Shown: positions 8,675 to 17,002 of the stretch, piece after piece
Layout: each line of letters opens with the position of its first letter
Position numbering within the stretch: position 1 is the first letter of the stretch
Assembly: GCF_900142295.1 (NCBI RefSeq)
Contig: NZ_FSRL01000001.1
Coordinates: 2,728,001-2,792,000 of the forward strand
Direction: 5' to 3'
Length of the DNA: 64,000 bases
Source: Vannielia litorea
GTDB taxonomy: Bacteria > Pseudomonadota > Alphaproteobacteria > Rhodobacterales > Rhodobacteraceae
Notes under the pieces: model-generated
The model's input: the letters and a program-made list of their open reading frames with translations, nothing else
The model's database searches: none
What the model was told of the DNA's origin: nothing
Position numbers and translations under genes: made by a program

Positions 8675-10035
8675 AACGCCTCATCTCCCGCGGCCTGATG
8701 TTCGGCAACCTGATCGAGGTTGCCTCGCCTGCGCTGATCGACCGCTACAACCGCGCGCTCCACAAGCTCACCGGCAAGCGCACCGAATTGCCGGACTTCC
8801 ACGTCGATATCTCCGGCTTCTCCCCCGAGATCGCCTTCGAGTTCGATGACCTGCTCTATCTCAACCCCAACGGGGTGAACCGGCAGTTCATCCTGCTGAC
8901 CACGGCGCAGAAGACCGCGCCGCTGCTGAACGCCAAGTTTTCCATGAGCCGCGGCATCCTGCGGCAATTCATCGAGGAGAACGAGGCGCAGCTTTTTGCG
9001 CTGACCTCCCGCGATGCCGTGCTGGGCGAGCTCGACAACACCGTCTTCGAGCTGAGCGAGCCGTCGCGGCTCTATGACATCCGCAAGATCACCGTGCGGG
9101 CCGATACGACCTCGGGCCATATCGAGCAGGCGCAGGACCTGGCCGAGAAGATCGCCACCTTCAAGAGCAAGCCCGACGCCTGGTGGGATGACGTGCTGAT
9201 CGCCGAGATGATCAGCCTCGCCAAGGAAACCGGCGATGTGACCCGCAACCCGGTGACCTTCAAGGCGCCGTCGTTCACCCAGGGCAACTTCTGGACGGCG
9301 CATTTTGGGGGCTTGTACATCTTTCGAGATGTCGAGCACCCGGCGAGCATTGCCTGCGGGCCGAAGGGGCCGCTGGGCAAGCTGCCCACGCCCTACCTCT
9401 TCGATCTGGACGACCGGGCCGGGATTGCCAAGTTCCTGGAGCTGAACAATCTCGTCGAGCCGATCGTGAAGGCCAAAGGCACCGATGCGACGGCGATCCT
9501 GAAGCAGAAGATGGATTTCATCCTGGTCGACGTGGCCGCCACCCTGGGGCGCGACGTGCCCTCGCGCTCGCGGGGCGACCTGCGCAAGCTGGCGCAGACC
9601 CTGGGCAGCGCCCTGCCCCCGGAGTTTCACGCGCTCAACGAGCTGGTGCGCTGGGCCGAGCAGGGCGGCGCCTGGCCGAAGATCACCTCGAGCCACCCGG
9701 CCTATTTTTACACCCTGCGCGCCACCAACCACCCCGACCGCGACCTGATCAACCAGCTGCTCGCCGAGCTCTCCACGCTCGACGTGCGGCAGCTCTTCAT
9801 CTGCCACAAGGAGCTGTTCTACGCCCTTTACCGGGGCTGGCCGGACGGCAAGAAGGAGTTCGTGGCCGATTTTCTGGCCCGCGAATACGCGGTGGACAAG
9901 GAGGGGGCACGGGCGGCACTCTTCGGAACCGGGGAAGAGGCGATGGAAGAACCGGCCGCCCCGCCCGACCCGAAGCCGCGCGTTTCCGACGAACGCATCC
10001 GGGTCGTCGGGCCCTGGGGCGCGGTCAGGAGGTAA
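8671..10035 (+). CDS. Uncharacterised 454-residue protein of the AAA+ cluster
   Basis: Starts inside an ATGA overlap with the HNH gene stop. The product is soluble, mixed alpha/beta and without a family motif I can name. Segments that look structured include SGFSPEIAFEFDDLLYLNPNG (about 48-68), LFICHKELFYALYRGWPDGKKEF (about 381-403), and a proline-rich C-terminal tail. Base composition returns to the high GC of the cluster, unlike the preceding gene. Three bases separate its stop from the next small membrane-protein gene, so it is translationally linked to it. Before HNH acquisition this gene probably followed the ATPase directly. Function unknown; a partner of the ATPase is a reasonable inference. 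Confidence 0.82.
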   Translation: MKRLISRGLMFGNLIEVASPALIDRYNRALHKLTGKRTELPDFHVDISGFSPEIAFEFDDLLYLNPNGVNRQFILLTTAQKTAPLLNAKFSMSRGILRQFIEENEAQLFALTSRDAVLGELDNTVFELSEPSRLYDIRKITVRADTTSGHIEQAQDLAEKIATFKSKPDAWWDDVLIAEMISLAKETGDVTRNPVTFKAPSFTQGNFWTAHFGGLYIFRDVEHPASIACGPKGPLGKLPTPYLFDLDDRAGIAKFLELNNLVEPIVKAKGTDATAILKQKMDFILVDVAATLGRDVPSRSRGDLRKLAQTLGSALPPEFHALNELVRWAEQGGAWPKITSSHPAYFYTLRATNHPDRDLINQLLAELSTLDVRQLFICHKELFYALYRGWPDGKKEFVADFLAREYAVDKEGARAALFGTGEEAMEEPAAPPDPKPRVSDERIRVVGPWGAVRR

Positions 10036-10038
10036 GGC

Positions 10039-10314
10039 ATGGGTTTGATACGGCTGGTCGTGGTGGGGTTCATCGTTCTGACGGTGATCTACCTCTGCAT
10101 CTCGATCTACTCGCGCTCGGTCCGGCGGGAGAAGCTGGAGAACCGCTGGGCCGAGGATCACCCCGACGGGGGTGACCCCGCCGCCCGGACTGCCTATATC
10201 GAGCAGGGGATGACCCAGTATCACAGCGGGCTGCGCAAGAAGCTGATCCTGCTGGTCTATGTCATCCCGGTGATCGCCGTCGGCGTGATCCTCTACCTGA
10301 CCAACGCCAACTGA
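10039..10314 (+). CDS. Small two-helix membrane protein
   Basis: 91 residues: an N-terminal hydrophobic helix (LIRLVVVGFIVLTVIYLCI), a charged stretch of about 40 residues (RREKLENRWAEDHPDGG), then a second C-terminal helix (LILLVYVIPVIAVGVILYL). This predicts a hairpin in the inner membrane with a small hydrophilic domain on one face. Only 3 bp separate it from the upstream gene and 8 bp from the downstream DUF1523-type gene, so it belongs to the same operon and could anchor the cluster's complex to the membrane. No family name recognised. Confidence 0.82.
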   Translation: MGLIRLVVVGFIVLTVIYLCISIYSRSVRREKLENRWAEDHPDGGDPAARTAYIEQGMTQYHSGLRKKLILLVYVIPVIAVGVILYLTNAN

Positions 10315-10322
10315 GGGGCGAC

Positions 10323-11012
10323 ATGCGGATTTTGTGGCGAGCGATCAAATGGGCCTTCATCACCATGGTCGCGCTGATCTTCTTTTATGTGCTGCCCCAG
10401 CATGACGTGGTGCGGATCACCGGGACGGAGGTGATCCGGCAGGATTTTTCGAGCTTCAACCGGCTGTTCTACGCGCAGGCGGACTCGGGGGCCAATGAGT
10501 TGCCGACGCGCGACGTGCGGTTCATCCAGACGGTGAAGCAGAAGTCGTTCTTGCTGGGGTTCGTCCCGCGCGACAGCTACGGTGTGATGGTGTACCGCAA
10601 CGAGGACTCGGGCTGGATCTGGCCGCCCTACTTCAAGTTCGACAGCTCGGACCTGCAGGCCGATGCGGCGGAGTACATCTCGACCACGGCGGCGCCCCAG
10701 TGGGTGCTGATCACCCATTACGGCTGGCGCAACCGGTTTTTCTCGATCTATCCGAACGCGATCGCGATCCGCCCGATCGACGGGCCGGAGCATTACTCGA
10801 TCCCCTGGTTCAACATCTCCTTCTTCGTGCTGCTGGGGATCGGGCTGCTCTTCATCCGCGCCATGTGGCGGCAGTTCCGCGAGCGGGCGCTGGACCCGAC
10901 TTTGGACGCGGCAGAGGACCGGTGGGACCGGGTGGAGGCCGCGGCCAACGAGAAGAAGGCCGGATGGCGGCGGTGGCTGGGCACCTGGAAAAGCAAGCCG
11001 CCGCGGTATTGA
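10323..11012 (+). CDS. DUF1523 family membrane protein
   Basis: 229 residues. An N-terminal helix (ALIFFYVLPQHDVVRITGTEV) carries the LPQHDVVRI-GTEV signature I associate with DUF1523. A soluble, probably periplasmic, region of about 125 residues follows, then a second helix (ISFFVLLGIGLLFIRAMW) and a basic cytoplasmic tail. The family has no established function. It directly follows the two-helix protein with an 8-bp gap, which places it in the AAA+ cluster as a likely membrane component facing the periplasm. The next gene, for a SHOCT protein, begins 114 bp later. Confidence 0.85.
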   Translation: MRILWRAIKWAFITMVALIFFYVLPQHDVVRITGTEVIRQDFSSFNRLFYAQADSGANELPTRDVRFIQTVKQKSFLLGFVPRDSYGVMVYRNEDSGWIWPPYFKFDSSDLQADAAEYISTTAAPQWVLITHYGWRNRFFSIYPNAIAIRPIDGPEHYSIPWFNISFFVLLGIGLLFIRAMWRQFRERALDPTLDAAEDRWDRVEAAANEKKAGWRRWLGTWKSKPPRY

Positions 11013-11126
11013 GGGCCTGAGCCGGCCCGACCGCGGCGCTGCCCGCCCTATGCGGTGGCGAGCCACGGCCGGACGTGGTAAGCCGCTGGCAAGACCCCAC
11101 GCATCCCAGACAGATGGAGCCCCGCC

Positions 11127-12002
11127 ATGGCCCGCCTCACGCCCGAGGGCAAAGAGCTTGTTGCCGAGATTGCCCAGCGCCATGGCGTTACGACCGGGGC
11201 GGTCGAGCATCTGTTGATGGCGCTGGCGGCCGGGCATGGCACGCAGGCGCAGTTCAACCATCCCGACCTTGGCGGGATGGGGCAATGGTCGATGGGCGGG
11301 ATGACCATGGTGGGGGACATGTTCAACAACGCGCTGAAGGCGCGGGTGGATGCGCTCTGCTCGGAGCTGTCGCAGGCCATGGCGGAGCGGCAGGTGCTGG
11401 CGCACGAGCCGCGTCCGGCCAGCCATCAGAGCCAGTCGCAGGGCAGCGGCACGAGCCTCTTCGTGGCCGGCTCGGGGTTTGACGGCAGCTGGTGGCCGGA
11501 AGACCTGGGCGCGCCCTCCTCGACCGGGGCGCAGAACGACATGCGCTATGCGGTGTTTCCCGCCACGCGGCGGCTGGCGATCAGCGTGGCCGGGCGGGTG
11601 GAGGTGTTTGATACCGCAGACCACCACATCGGCGGCGTCTCGCAACAGCAGAGCGGCGACCAGTCGCTGACCTTCACCAGCCAGCACGGGCTGGTCAAGA
11701 TCGCCGATCTGAAGAGGGTTGCGACGGAAGAGCCGGGGGAGGCCCCGGTGGCCGAGGACGCCGGAACGACCGAAGATGCCAAGGGGGACGCGCCTGAGCC
11801 CCCCGCCATGGCAGCGCCCCCCATGCCAAGCGCCACCAGCACGCCTGCAGCTGCGCCCGCCCCCGCCGCGGCCGGGGCCGCCAGCCCTTCGGCGGATGAG
11901 ATCATCTCGCTGATCCGCAAGCTGGCGGAGTTGAGAGAGGGCGGCATCCTGACCGATGCCGAGTTCGAGGCAAAGAAGGCGGAGCTGCTCGGGCGGCTCT
12001 AG
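11127..12002 (+). CDS. SHOCT domain-containing protein
   Basis: 291 residues. The last 35 residues (SLIRKLAELREGGILTDAEF and following EAKKAELL) form a textbook SHOCT motif, a short C-terminal oligomerisation element. The first 50 or so residues (LTPEGKELVAEIAQRHGVTT) form a helical domain often seen with SHOCT. A central Gly/Met/Gln-rich region and a long Ala/Pro/Glu linker (about 205-255) separate the two. No signal peptide or membrane helix. It is the last co-oriented gene of the cluster, 114 bp after the DUF1523 gene, and ends just before a bidirectional terminator-like hairpin. Role unknown; SHOCT proteins often accompany membrane-associated or stress systems. Confidence 0.85.
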   Translation: MARLTPEGKELVAEIAQRHGVTTGAVEHLLMALAAGHGTQAQFNHPDLGGMGQWSMGGMTMVGDMFNNALKARVDALCSELSQAMAERQVLAHEPRPASHQSQSQGSGTSLFVAGSGFDGSWWPEDLGAPSSTGAQNDMRYAVFPATRRLAISVAGRVEVFDTADHHIGGVSQQQSGDQSLTFTSQHGLVKIADLKRVATEEPGEAPVAEDAGTTEDAKGDAPEPPAMAAPPMPSATSTPAAAPAPAAAGAASPSADEIISLIRKLAELREGGILTDAEFEAKKAELLGRL

Positions 12003-12024
12003 GCAGGGGCTTCGGCACGGCAAA

Positions 12025-12050
12025 GGGCGCGCAGGTCTCCCCGCGCGCCC
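12025..12050. terminator. Bidirectional hairpin between convergent SHOCT and hsp20 genes
   Basis: GGGCGCGC and GCGCGCCC form an 8-bp perfect stem around a 10-base loop, preceded by AAA and followed by a pyrimidine run. It lies between two convergent genes and can serve both strands as a rho-independent-like terminator. Confidence 0.6.
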
Positions 12051-12075
12051 CTCTCTTCTCACTGAAACCGGAGGC

Positions 12076-12543
12076 TTACGCCTCGACGGTCTCTTTCTTC
12101 GCCTCGATGGACTTGGTCTTGCCACCGGCGATCTCGATCCGGCGGGGCTTCAGGGCCTCGGGGATCTCGCGCACCAGGTCGATGTGCAGCATTCCATCGG
12201 CATGGGTGGCACCCGTCACCTTGACGTGGTCAGCCAGGGTGAAGCGGCGCTCGAAGGCACGGGTGGCGATGCCACGGTGCAGGTAGGTCTTGCCCTCGTC
12301 GCTCTCGTTCTTGCTGGCGGAAACGATCAGCGCGCCCTCTTTCACCTCGACCGAAAGCTCGGAATCGGTGAAGCCCGCCACGGCGATCGAGATGCGGTAG
12401 TCGTTCTCGTCCACCTTCTCGATGTTGTAGGGCGGGTAGGTCGGCTGGGCGACATCATTGGTGAAGACGCGGTCCATCAGGTCGGCGAAACGATCGAAGC
12501 CGACGGTGGCGCGGTAGAGGGGGGAAAGGTCGTAGTTACGCAT
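12076..12543 (-). CDS. Hsp20/IbpA-type small heat shock protein
   Basis: I start at the internal methionine of MRNYDLSPLYRATVGFDR, which is the classical IbpA/HspA N-terminus and has GGAGG just upstream; a longer frame to 12585 lacks this. The 155-residue product contains the alpha-crystallin domain, including YRISIAVAGFTDSELSVEVK and the terminal GIATRAFERRFTLADHVKV block, then a basic tail with an RRIEIAGG segment at the place of the I-x-I motif. It is an ATP-independent holdase that binds unfolding proteins in the cytoplasm. It is convergent with the AAA+ cluster. The leader up to about 12585 is a possible thermosensor, but I do not see a definite ROSE element. Confidence 0.93.
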   Translation of the reverse strand: MRNYDLSPLYRATVGFDRFADLMDRVFTNDVAQPTYPPYNIEKVDENDYRISIAVAGFTDSELSVEVKEGALIVSASKNESDEGKTYLHRGIATRAFERRFTLADHVKVTGATHADGMLHIDLVREIPEALKPRRIEIAGGKTKSIEAKKETVEA

Positions 12544-12729
12544 GGGTATCCTCCATTGAGCGATATATCTAGCGTTGTCAGTCACATGCGCCTTCCCGAG
12601 GGGACAGGCGCGGGGTCTTGCGCGGGCCCGTTTGGCGCCCGTGCAGAGATAATGTGGGGGTGGGTCCGGCGGGTTTCAAGAGCGTCGTGAGGCTGTGGTG
12701 GCGCCTCGAAGGGAAGGCGCGCGGCGCGT

Positions 12730-13563
12730 TCAGGGCTGCACGAATTTCGGCCCGTTGCCCGGCTTCACGAAGCGTGCGCCGGTGGAGGAGGACGCCCCCA
12801 CGACCAGCCGCTTGGCCGCGCCGTTCACCTGCGGAAACACCCCGCGCCCGGCCCGCAGGTCGGCCCGGAGCTGGCGCACAGCGGGCTCCACCCGCATGCC
12901 GAGGGAGAGCACCTTGCCATCTTCCCGCGCGCCCTTGGATATGATCGAGACGATCTCGGGCCGCCCCGCCGACAGGTCGAAGACCGGCGCACCGGAGGAG
13001 CCGAAGGTCACGTCGCAGGAGAAGGCCAGCGCGCCAAGGCGTTCGCCCAGAACGCCGCAGGCGCGTTGCAGCGAGAGCGCCTCTTCGCGGCCCTGCCCGT
13101 AGGAGGCGACGGCCACGCTCTCGCCGGCCCTGACCCGGCCGGAGATCCCGTAGGGCTCGGCATTGGCGGCGGCGATCGGCCGGTCGAGCTGGATCAGCGC
13201 CACATCGGCCATGAGCTGGCCGATCACGTCGTCGCTGACCGGGTCGTAGCCGGGCATCACCACGGCGCGGACGCCCTGGCGGGAGGCGATGTCGAGCCCG
13301 TCCCGGTAGCCGGCGCGGAAGGTGATGGCGCGGGGGTCGAGCCGGTTGCCGGCGCGGTCGAAGAGGCAATGGGCGGCGGTCAGCACGAGATCGGTGGAGA
13401 TGAGCGCACCGGAGCAGAAGGAGCCGCGGCCAAGGTCGAGCCGCCCCACGGCCTCCCAGCCCAGCCCCTCGGAGCGGAGCGTCAGCCGGCGCAGGGCGCT
13501 GTCGGCCAGCGCGGGGGTGGCGAGGGCCAGCGCGAGGGCGGCAAGAAGGGCGCGGCGGATCAT
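12730..13563 (-). CDS. Trypsin-like (S1) secreted serine protease, second of tandem pair
   Basis: 277 residues starting MIRRALLAALALALATPALA, a clear Sec signal peptide. The triad is visible: LTAAHC (His65), MADVALIQLD (Asp120) and FGSSGAP (Ser189, replacing the usual GDSGGP). Probable disulfide cysteines flank the sites. Its ATG overlaps the TGA of the upstream protease by 4 bp, so the pair is translationally coupled. Both share LGWEAVGRL/RGWEAVGRL, a similar His region and the same GSSGAP site, so they look like an old tandem duplication. The product is probably periplasmic or secreted; the substrate is unknown. The unusual Ser-Ser-Gly-Ala site resembles other GSSGAP-type S1 proteases and should be active. 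Confidence 0.88.
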   Translation of the reverse strand: MIRRALLAALALALATPALADSALRRLTLRSEGLGWEAVGRLDLGRGSFCSGALISTDLVLTAAHCLFDRAGNRLDPRAITFRAGYRDGLDIASRQGVRAVVMPGYDPVSDDVIGQLMADVALIQLDRPIAAANAEPYGISGRVRAGESVAVASYGQGREEALSLQRACGVLGERLGALAFSCDVTFGSSGAPVFDLSAGRPEIVSIISKGAREDGKVLSLGMRVEPAVRQLRADLRAGRGVFPQVNGAAKRLVVGASSSTGARFVKPGNGPKFVQP

Positions 13564-14384
13564 GGCTTCACGAAGCGCGCGCCGATCTCGCGCCGCTCCT
13601 CGCCCTGGGTGCCGCCCAGAAAGCGGACCGAACCACCCCGGTTGAGCACGTCGCTGCCGCTCGCGATCTGCTCCATGAGCACGGGCAGCACGGGGGCCAG
13701 CTCGGTGCCCAGCGCCACCGGGCGGCCCTCCATCGTGGCCTTGGCGGAGATCACCGAGGTCACCTGCGGCCCCTTGGCCCCGATGAGGAAGACCGGTGCC
13801 CCGGAGGAGCCAAAATCCACCGAGCAGGTGAACATCACCACGCCGCCGCGCCGGTTCATCACCTCGCAGCCGCTCTCGTAGGAGGGCGCCTCGGCGCGGT
13901 CCTGGGCGTAGCTGACCACGCCCACGCGGTCGCCCTGGCGGGGGGCATCGGCGGTTTCGAAGGGGGTGACGCGGATGGTGCGGATCGGGCGGTCGAGCTG
14001 GAGCAGGGCCACGTCGAAGGCGACCCGGTCGAGCTGGTCGCGCCCGCGATAGACGTAGTCGGGGTGGGAGACGGCCCGGCGGACGCCGCGGTAGGCCTCG
14101 GCCCGGCCTTCGCGCCAGCCGGCGCGAAACTCGACCTCGCCGATCTCGATCGGCTCGCCGCTCTGGGTGTGGTAGAGGCAATGGGCCGCCGTCAGCACGA
14201 GGTCGGGCGCGATCAGTGCCCCGGTGCAGAAGCTCTTGCGCCCCATCTCGAGCCGCCCCACGGCCTCCCATCCGCGCCCCTGGTCACTGGTGGAGAGCCG
14301 GGTGAGCCCGGTGTCCTGCGCCTGAAGCGGCAAGGCGACGAGGGCGAGCGCCCCGGCGAGAACGGAAAGGATGGATTGGCGCAT
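13560..14384 (-). CDS. Trypsin-like (S1) secreted serine protease, first of tandem pair
   Basis: 274 residues. I start at MRQSILSVLAGALALVALPL, which gives a signal peptide ending at QAQ; a longer frame to 14495 only adds an implausible leader. Triad residues: LTAAHC (His68), AFDVALLQLD (Asp124) and FGSSGAP (Ser194). The paralogue downstream overlaps by 4 bp. Between this gene and glcF there is 100 bp without features. The protein is predicted to be exported and to cleave peptide bonds; specificity cannot be read. Confidence 0.88.
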   Translation of the reverse strand: MRQSILSVLAGALALVALPLQAQDTGLTRLSTSDQGRGWEAVGRLEMGRKSFCTGALIAPDLVLTAAHCLYHTQSGEPIEIGEVEFRAGWREGRAEAYRGVRRAVSHPDYVYRGRDQLDRVAFDVALLQLDRPIRTIRVTPFETADAPRQGDRVGVVSYAQDRAEAPSYESGCEVMNRRGGVVMFTCSVDFGSSGAPVFLIGAKGPQVTSVISAKATMEGRPVALGTELAPVLPVLMEQIASGSDVLNRGGSVRFLGGTQGEERREIGARFVKP

Positions 14385-14484
14385 GACGGTCCCGTACTGA
14401 TCTTGCAGAGCGGAATAACCGCGCGGTGGGGCGATTTTGTGGCAAGCCCCGCGCCGCGCCCGCAAGCGTTGCAGGAAAGCACCG

Positions 14485-15846
14485 TCAGATGACATGCCCT
14501 GCCAGCGCGGGCGGCTTCGGCCCGCCGGTGGCCCAGTCGAGCAGCTCGACGATATGGACGATGGGCGTGGCCGTGCCCGAGCCGATCTGCATCATGCAGC
14601 CGATGTTGCCGGCGGCGATGATGTCTGGGGCCTTTGCCTCGAGCGTGCGCACCTTGCGGGCCTTCAGCTGGCCCGAGATCTCGGGCTGCATCAGGTTGTA
14701 GGTGCCCGCCGAGCCGCAGCAGAGGTGGCTGTCGGCCGGCTCCACAACCTCGAAGCCCGCCGCCTTCAGCAGCGCCTTGGGATGGTCCTTGATCTTCTGG
14801 CCGTGCTGGAGCGAGCAGGCGGCGTGATAGGCCACGCGGATCGGGCCGGTGCCCTCGGGGGCGGCGGCTGCGGCGTCGGTGCCGGCGATCTCGGACTTGG
14901 CGAGGTTGCGGGCCTCCACCGGTGCCTCCTTCATCAGATCGGCCAGCACCTCGCTCACATCCCTGGCGATCCCGGCCACCCGCGCGGCCTGATCGGCCAG
15001 ATCGGTCTGGCGGAACATGTGGCCGTAGTCCTTGACCGTGGTGCCGCAGCCGGAGGTGTTGATGACGATGGCATCGAGCCCCGCGCCCTCCATCTCCGCC
15101 ACCCAGGCGCGGATGTTGCGGGCCGCCGTGCCATGGGCCTCGGCCTCGCGGCCCATGTGGTGGGTGAGCGCGCCGCAGCAGCCCGCGCCTTCGGCCACCA
15201 CCACCTCGCAGCCGAGCCGGGTGAGCAGGCGGATGGTGGCATCGTTGATGTCGGTGTTCAGCGCCTTCTGGGCGCAGCCTGTCATCAGCGCGACCCGCTT
15301 GCGACGGGGGACCGTGGGCGCAAAGCTCTGCGGGTCGTCGTTGCGGCTGACCGGGGGGATGTGACGGGGCGCCATCTCGAGCATGGCGCGGAGGCGGGCC
15401 GAGGGGATCAGCCCGCGGACCGGACGGCCGATCTTGGCGCCGAGCAGCGCCAGGCGGAACCGCCCCGGATAGGGCAGGATGCGGGCGAGGATCCAGCGCA
15501 GGGCGCGGTCCGGCAGGGGGCGTTTGTAATTCTGCTCGATGTAGGTGCGGGCGTGGTCGACGAGGTGCATGTAATGCACGCCCGAGGGGCAGGTCGTCAT
15601 GCAGGCGAGGCAACTCAGGCAGCGGTCGATGTGCTTGACGGTGCGGGCATCCGGCACCCGCTCGTTCTCGAGCATGTCCTTGATCAGGTAGATCCGGCCG
15701 CGCGGGCTGTCGAGCTCGTCGCCCAGCACCTGGTAGGTGGGGCAGGTCGCCGTGCAGAAGCCGCAGTGGACGCAGGCCCGCAGGATCTCGTTGGCCCGCG
15801 CCGTGCCCGGATCGGCCAGTTGCGCGTCGGTGAATTCGGTTTTCAT
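14485..15846 (-). CDS. glcF: Glycolate oxidase iron-sulfur subunit GlcF
   Basis: 453 residues. Two 4Fe-4S cluster motifs lie at C25-C28-C31-C35 (CVHCGFCTATC) and C76-C79-C82-C86 (CLSCLACMTTC). Two CCG domains follow, seen as EGAGCCGALTHHMG and DSHLCCGSAGTYNLMQPE. It is the electron-transferring subunit of membrane-associated glycolate oxidase, passing electrons from GlcD/GlcE to the quinone pool. The ATG overlaps the glcE stop by 4 bp (ATGA). Start chosen at MKTEFTDAQL, the standard GlcF N-terminus. Last gene of a glcD-glcE-glcF operon. Confidence 0.96.
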   Translation of the reverse strand: MKTEFTDAQLADPGTARANEILRACVHCGFCTATCPTYQVLGDELDSPRGRIYLIKDMLENERVPDARTVKHIDRCLSCLACMTTCPSGVHYMHLVDHARTYIEQNYKRPLPDRALRWILARILPYPGRFRLALLGAKIGRPVRGLIPSARLRAMLEMAPRHIPPVSRNDDPQSFAPTVPRRKRVALMTGCAQKALNTDINDATIRLLTRLGCEVVVAEGAGCCGALTHHMGREAEAHGTAARNIRAWVAEMEGAGLDAIVINTSGCGTTVKDYGHMFRQTDLADQAARVAGIARDVSEVLADLMKEAPVEARNLAKSEIAGTDAAAAAPEGTGPIRVAYHAACSLQHGQKIKDHPKALLKAAGFEVVEPADSHLCCGSAGTYNLMQPEISGQLKARKVRTLEAKAPDIIAAGNIGCMMQIGSGTATPIVHIVELLDWATGGPKPPALAGHVI

Positions 15847-16964
15847 ACCATCAGCCCCGGATTGAGGATGCCCTTCGGGTCGAACCTGGCCCGCAGGCCG
15901 GCGGTGAGCGCGGCCAGCGCGGGCGGCTCGGGGTGAAACCGGGGGATGCCGCCGCCCTGCCCCCGCACCCGCGTGGCGTGGCCGTCGAAGGCGCCCAGTT
16001 CCGCACGCAGGTCGGTGCCGGGCGCCACGGCGGCCCAGACCAGCGCGCCGCCCCAGTCGAGCAGCACCTTGGCCCTTTCGGGCAGGCGCGCGACGAGGCC
16101 GGGCGCGTCGGAGGGCTTGCAGTGCAGCCGCCACACGTCCTCCGCCCCGCCGGCAAAGCGCGCGACATCGCGGAACCAGGGCCAGTCGTGGCACTCGCTC
16201 ACCGCGGTTTCCACCGCGCCGAAACGGCCCAGCGCCTCCTTGAGCCGCCCGAGGCGGTAGTCCACCGACCCCGCCATGCCCTCGATGCGGAGCTGGGTGG
16301 AGGGCTGGTCATTGGCCGAGAGGTCGGTGTGGCAGGCGGCGGTGATCTCCCAGGGCGTTCCCAGGGCGGCGCTCATCGCCGCCACCGCAGAGGCCACCGG
16401 GAGCCCCTCGATCGAGAGCACCCCGGCCACCTCGGGCTTCGGCAGTACCTTGAGCGAGACCTCGGTGAGCACCCCCAGGGTGCCGTGGCTGCCCGCCATC
16501 AGCTTGACCAGGTCGTAGCCCGTGACGTTTTTCATCACCCGCCCACCGTTCTGCACCACGCGGCCCGCGCCATCGACGAAGCGCACGCCAAGGAGGAAAT
16601 CCCGCGCCGCGCCCACCGACACCCGGCGCGGCCCGCTGGCATTGCTGGCCACCACGCCGCCGATCGTGCTCTCTCCCTCGGTGCCCAGCAGTTCGCGCAT
16701 GTCGGGCACCTCGAAGGCCAGCCGCTGGCCCTCTGCCGCAAGCGCCGCCTCGATCTCGGCCAGGGGTGTGCCGGCCTGGGCCACCAGGGTCAGCGCGCCC
16801 GGCTCGTAGAGCGTGATGCCCCGGCCCGCGTAGCGCAGCGGCTCGCCCTCGGCCACCACGCCGCGGGTGCCGCCGCCGCGCACCGAAACCGGCTCCGCCG
16901 CCGCTGCCAGCGCCTCGGCCAGTTCCGTCTCGCCGGAAGGCTCCATGATGCTCACCCTGTTCAT
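15843..16964 (-). CDS. glcE: Glycolate oxidase FAD-binding subunit GlcE
   Basis: 373 residues of the GlcE type: a truncated FAD-binding type 4 (PCMH) domain with VSVRGGGTRG (about 27-36), the STIGGVVASNASGPRR loop and the ENVTGYDLVKL-like segment KNVTGYDLVKLMAGSHGTLG. Works with GlcD and GlcF in oxidation of glycolate to glyoxylate. It lies 38 bp after glcD and overlaps glcF by 4 bp. The frame begins MNRVSIMEPSGE; a start six codons later at MEPSGE is also possible. Confidence 0.95.
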   Translation of the reverse strand: MNRVSIMEPSGETELAEALAAAAEPVSVRGGGTRGVVAEGEPLRYAGRGITLYEPGALTLVAQAGTPLAEIEAALAAEGQRLAFEVPDMRELLGTEGESTIGGVVASNASGPRRVSVGAARDFLLGVRFVDGAGRVVQNGGRVMKNVTGYDLVKLMAGSHGTLGVLTEVSLKVLPKPEVAGVLSIEGLPVASAVAAMSAALGTPWEITAACHTDLSANDQPSTQLRIEGMAGSVDYRLGRLKEALGRFGAVETAVSECHDWPWFRDVARFAGGAEDVWRLHCKPSDAPGLVARLPERAKVLLDWGGALVWAAVAPGTDLRAELGAFDGHATRVRGQGGGIPRFHPEPPALAALTAGLRARFDPKGILNPGLMV

Positions 16965-17002
16965 TGTCTTGCTCTAGATGCTCAATTCCAACCGCGACAC
17001 GC

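Noticed and set aside
12544..12585. Longer N-terminus for the Hsp20 gene
   Set aside because: The internal MRNYDLSPLY start has a perfect GGAGG and is the family N-terminus.
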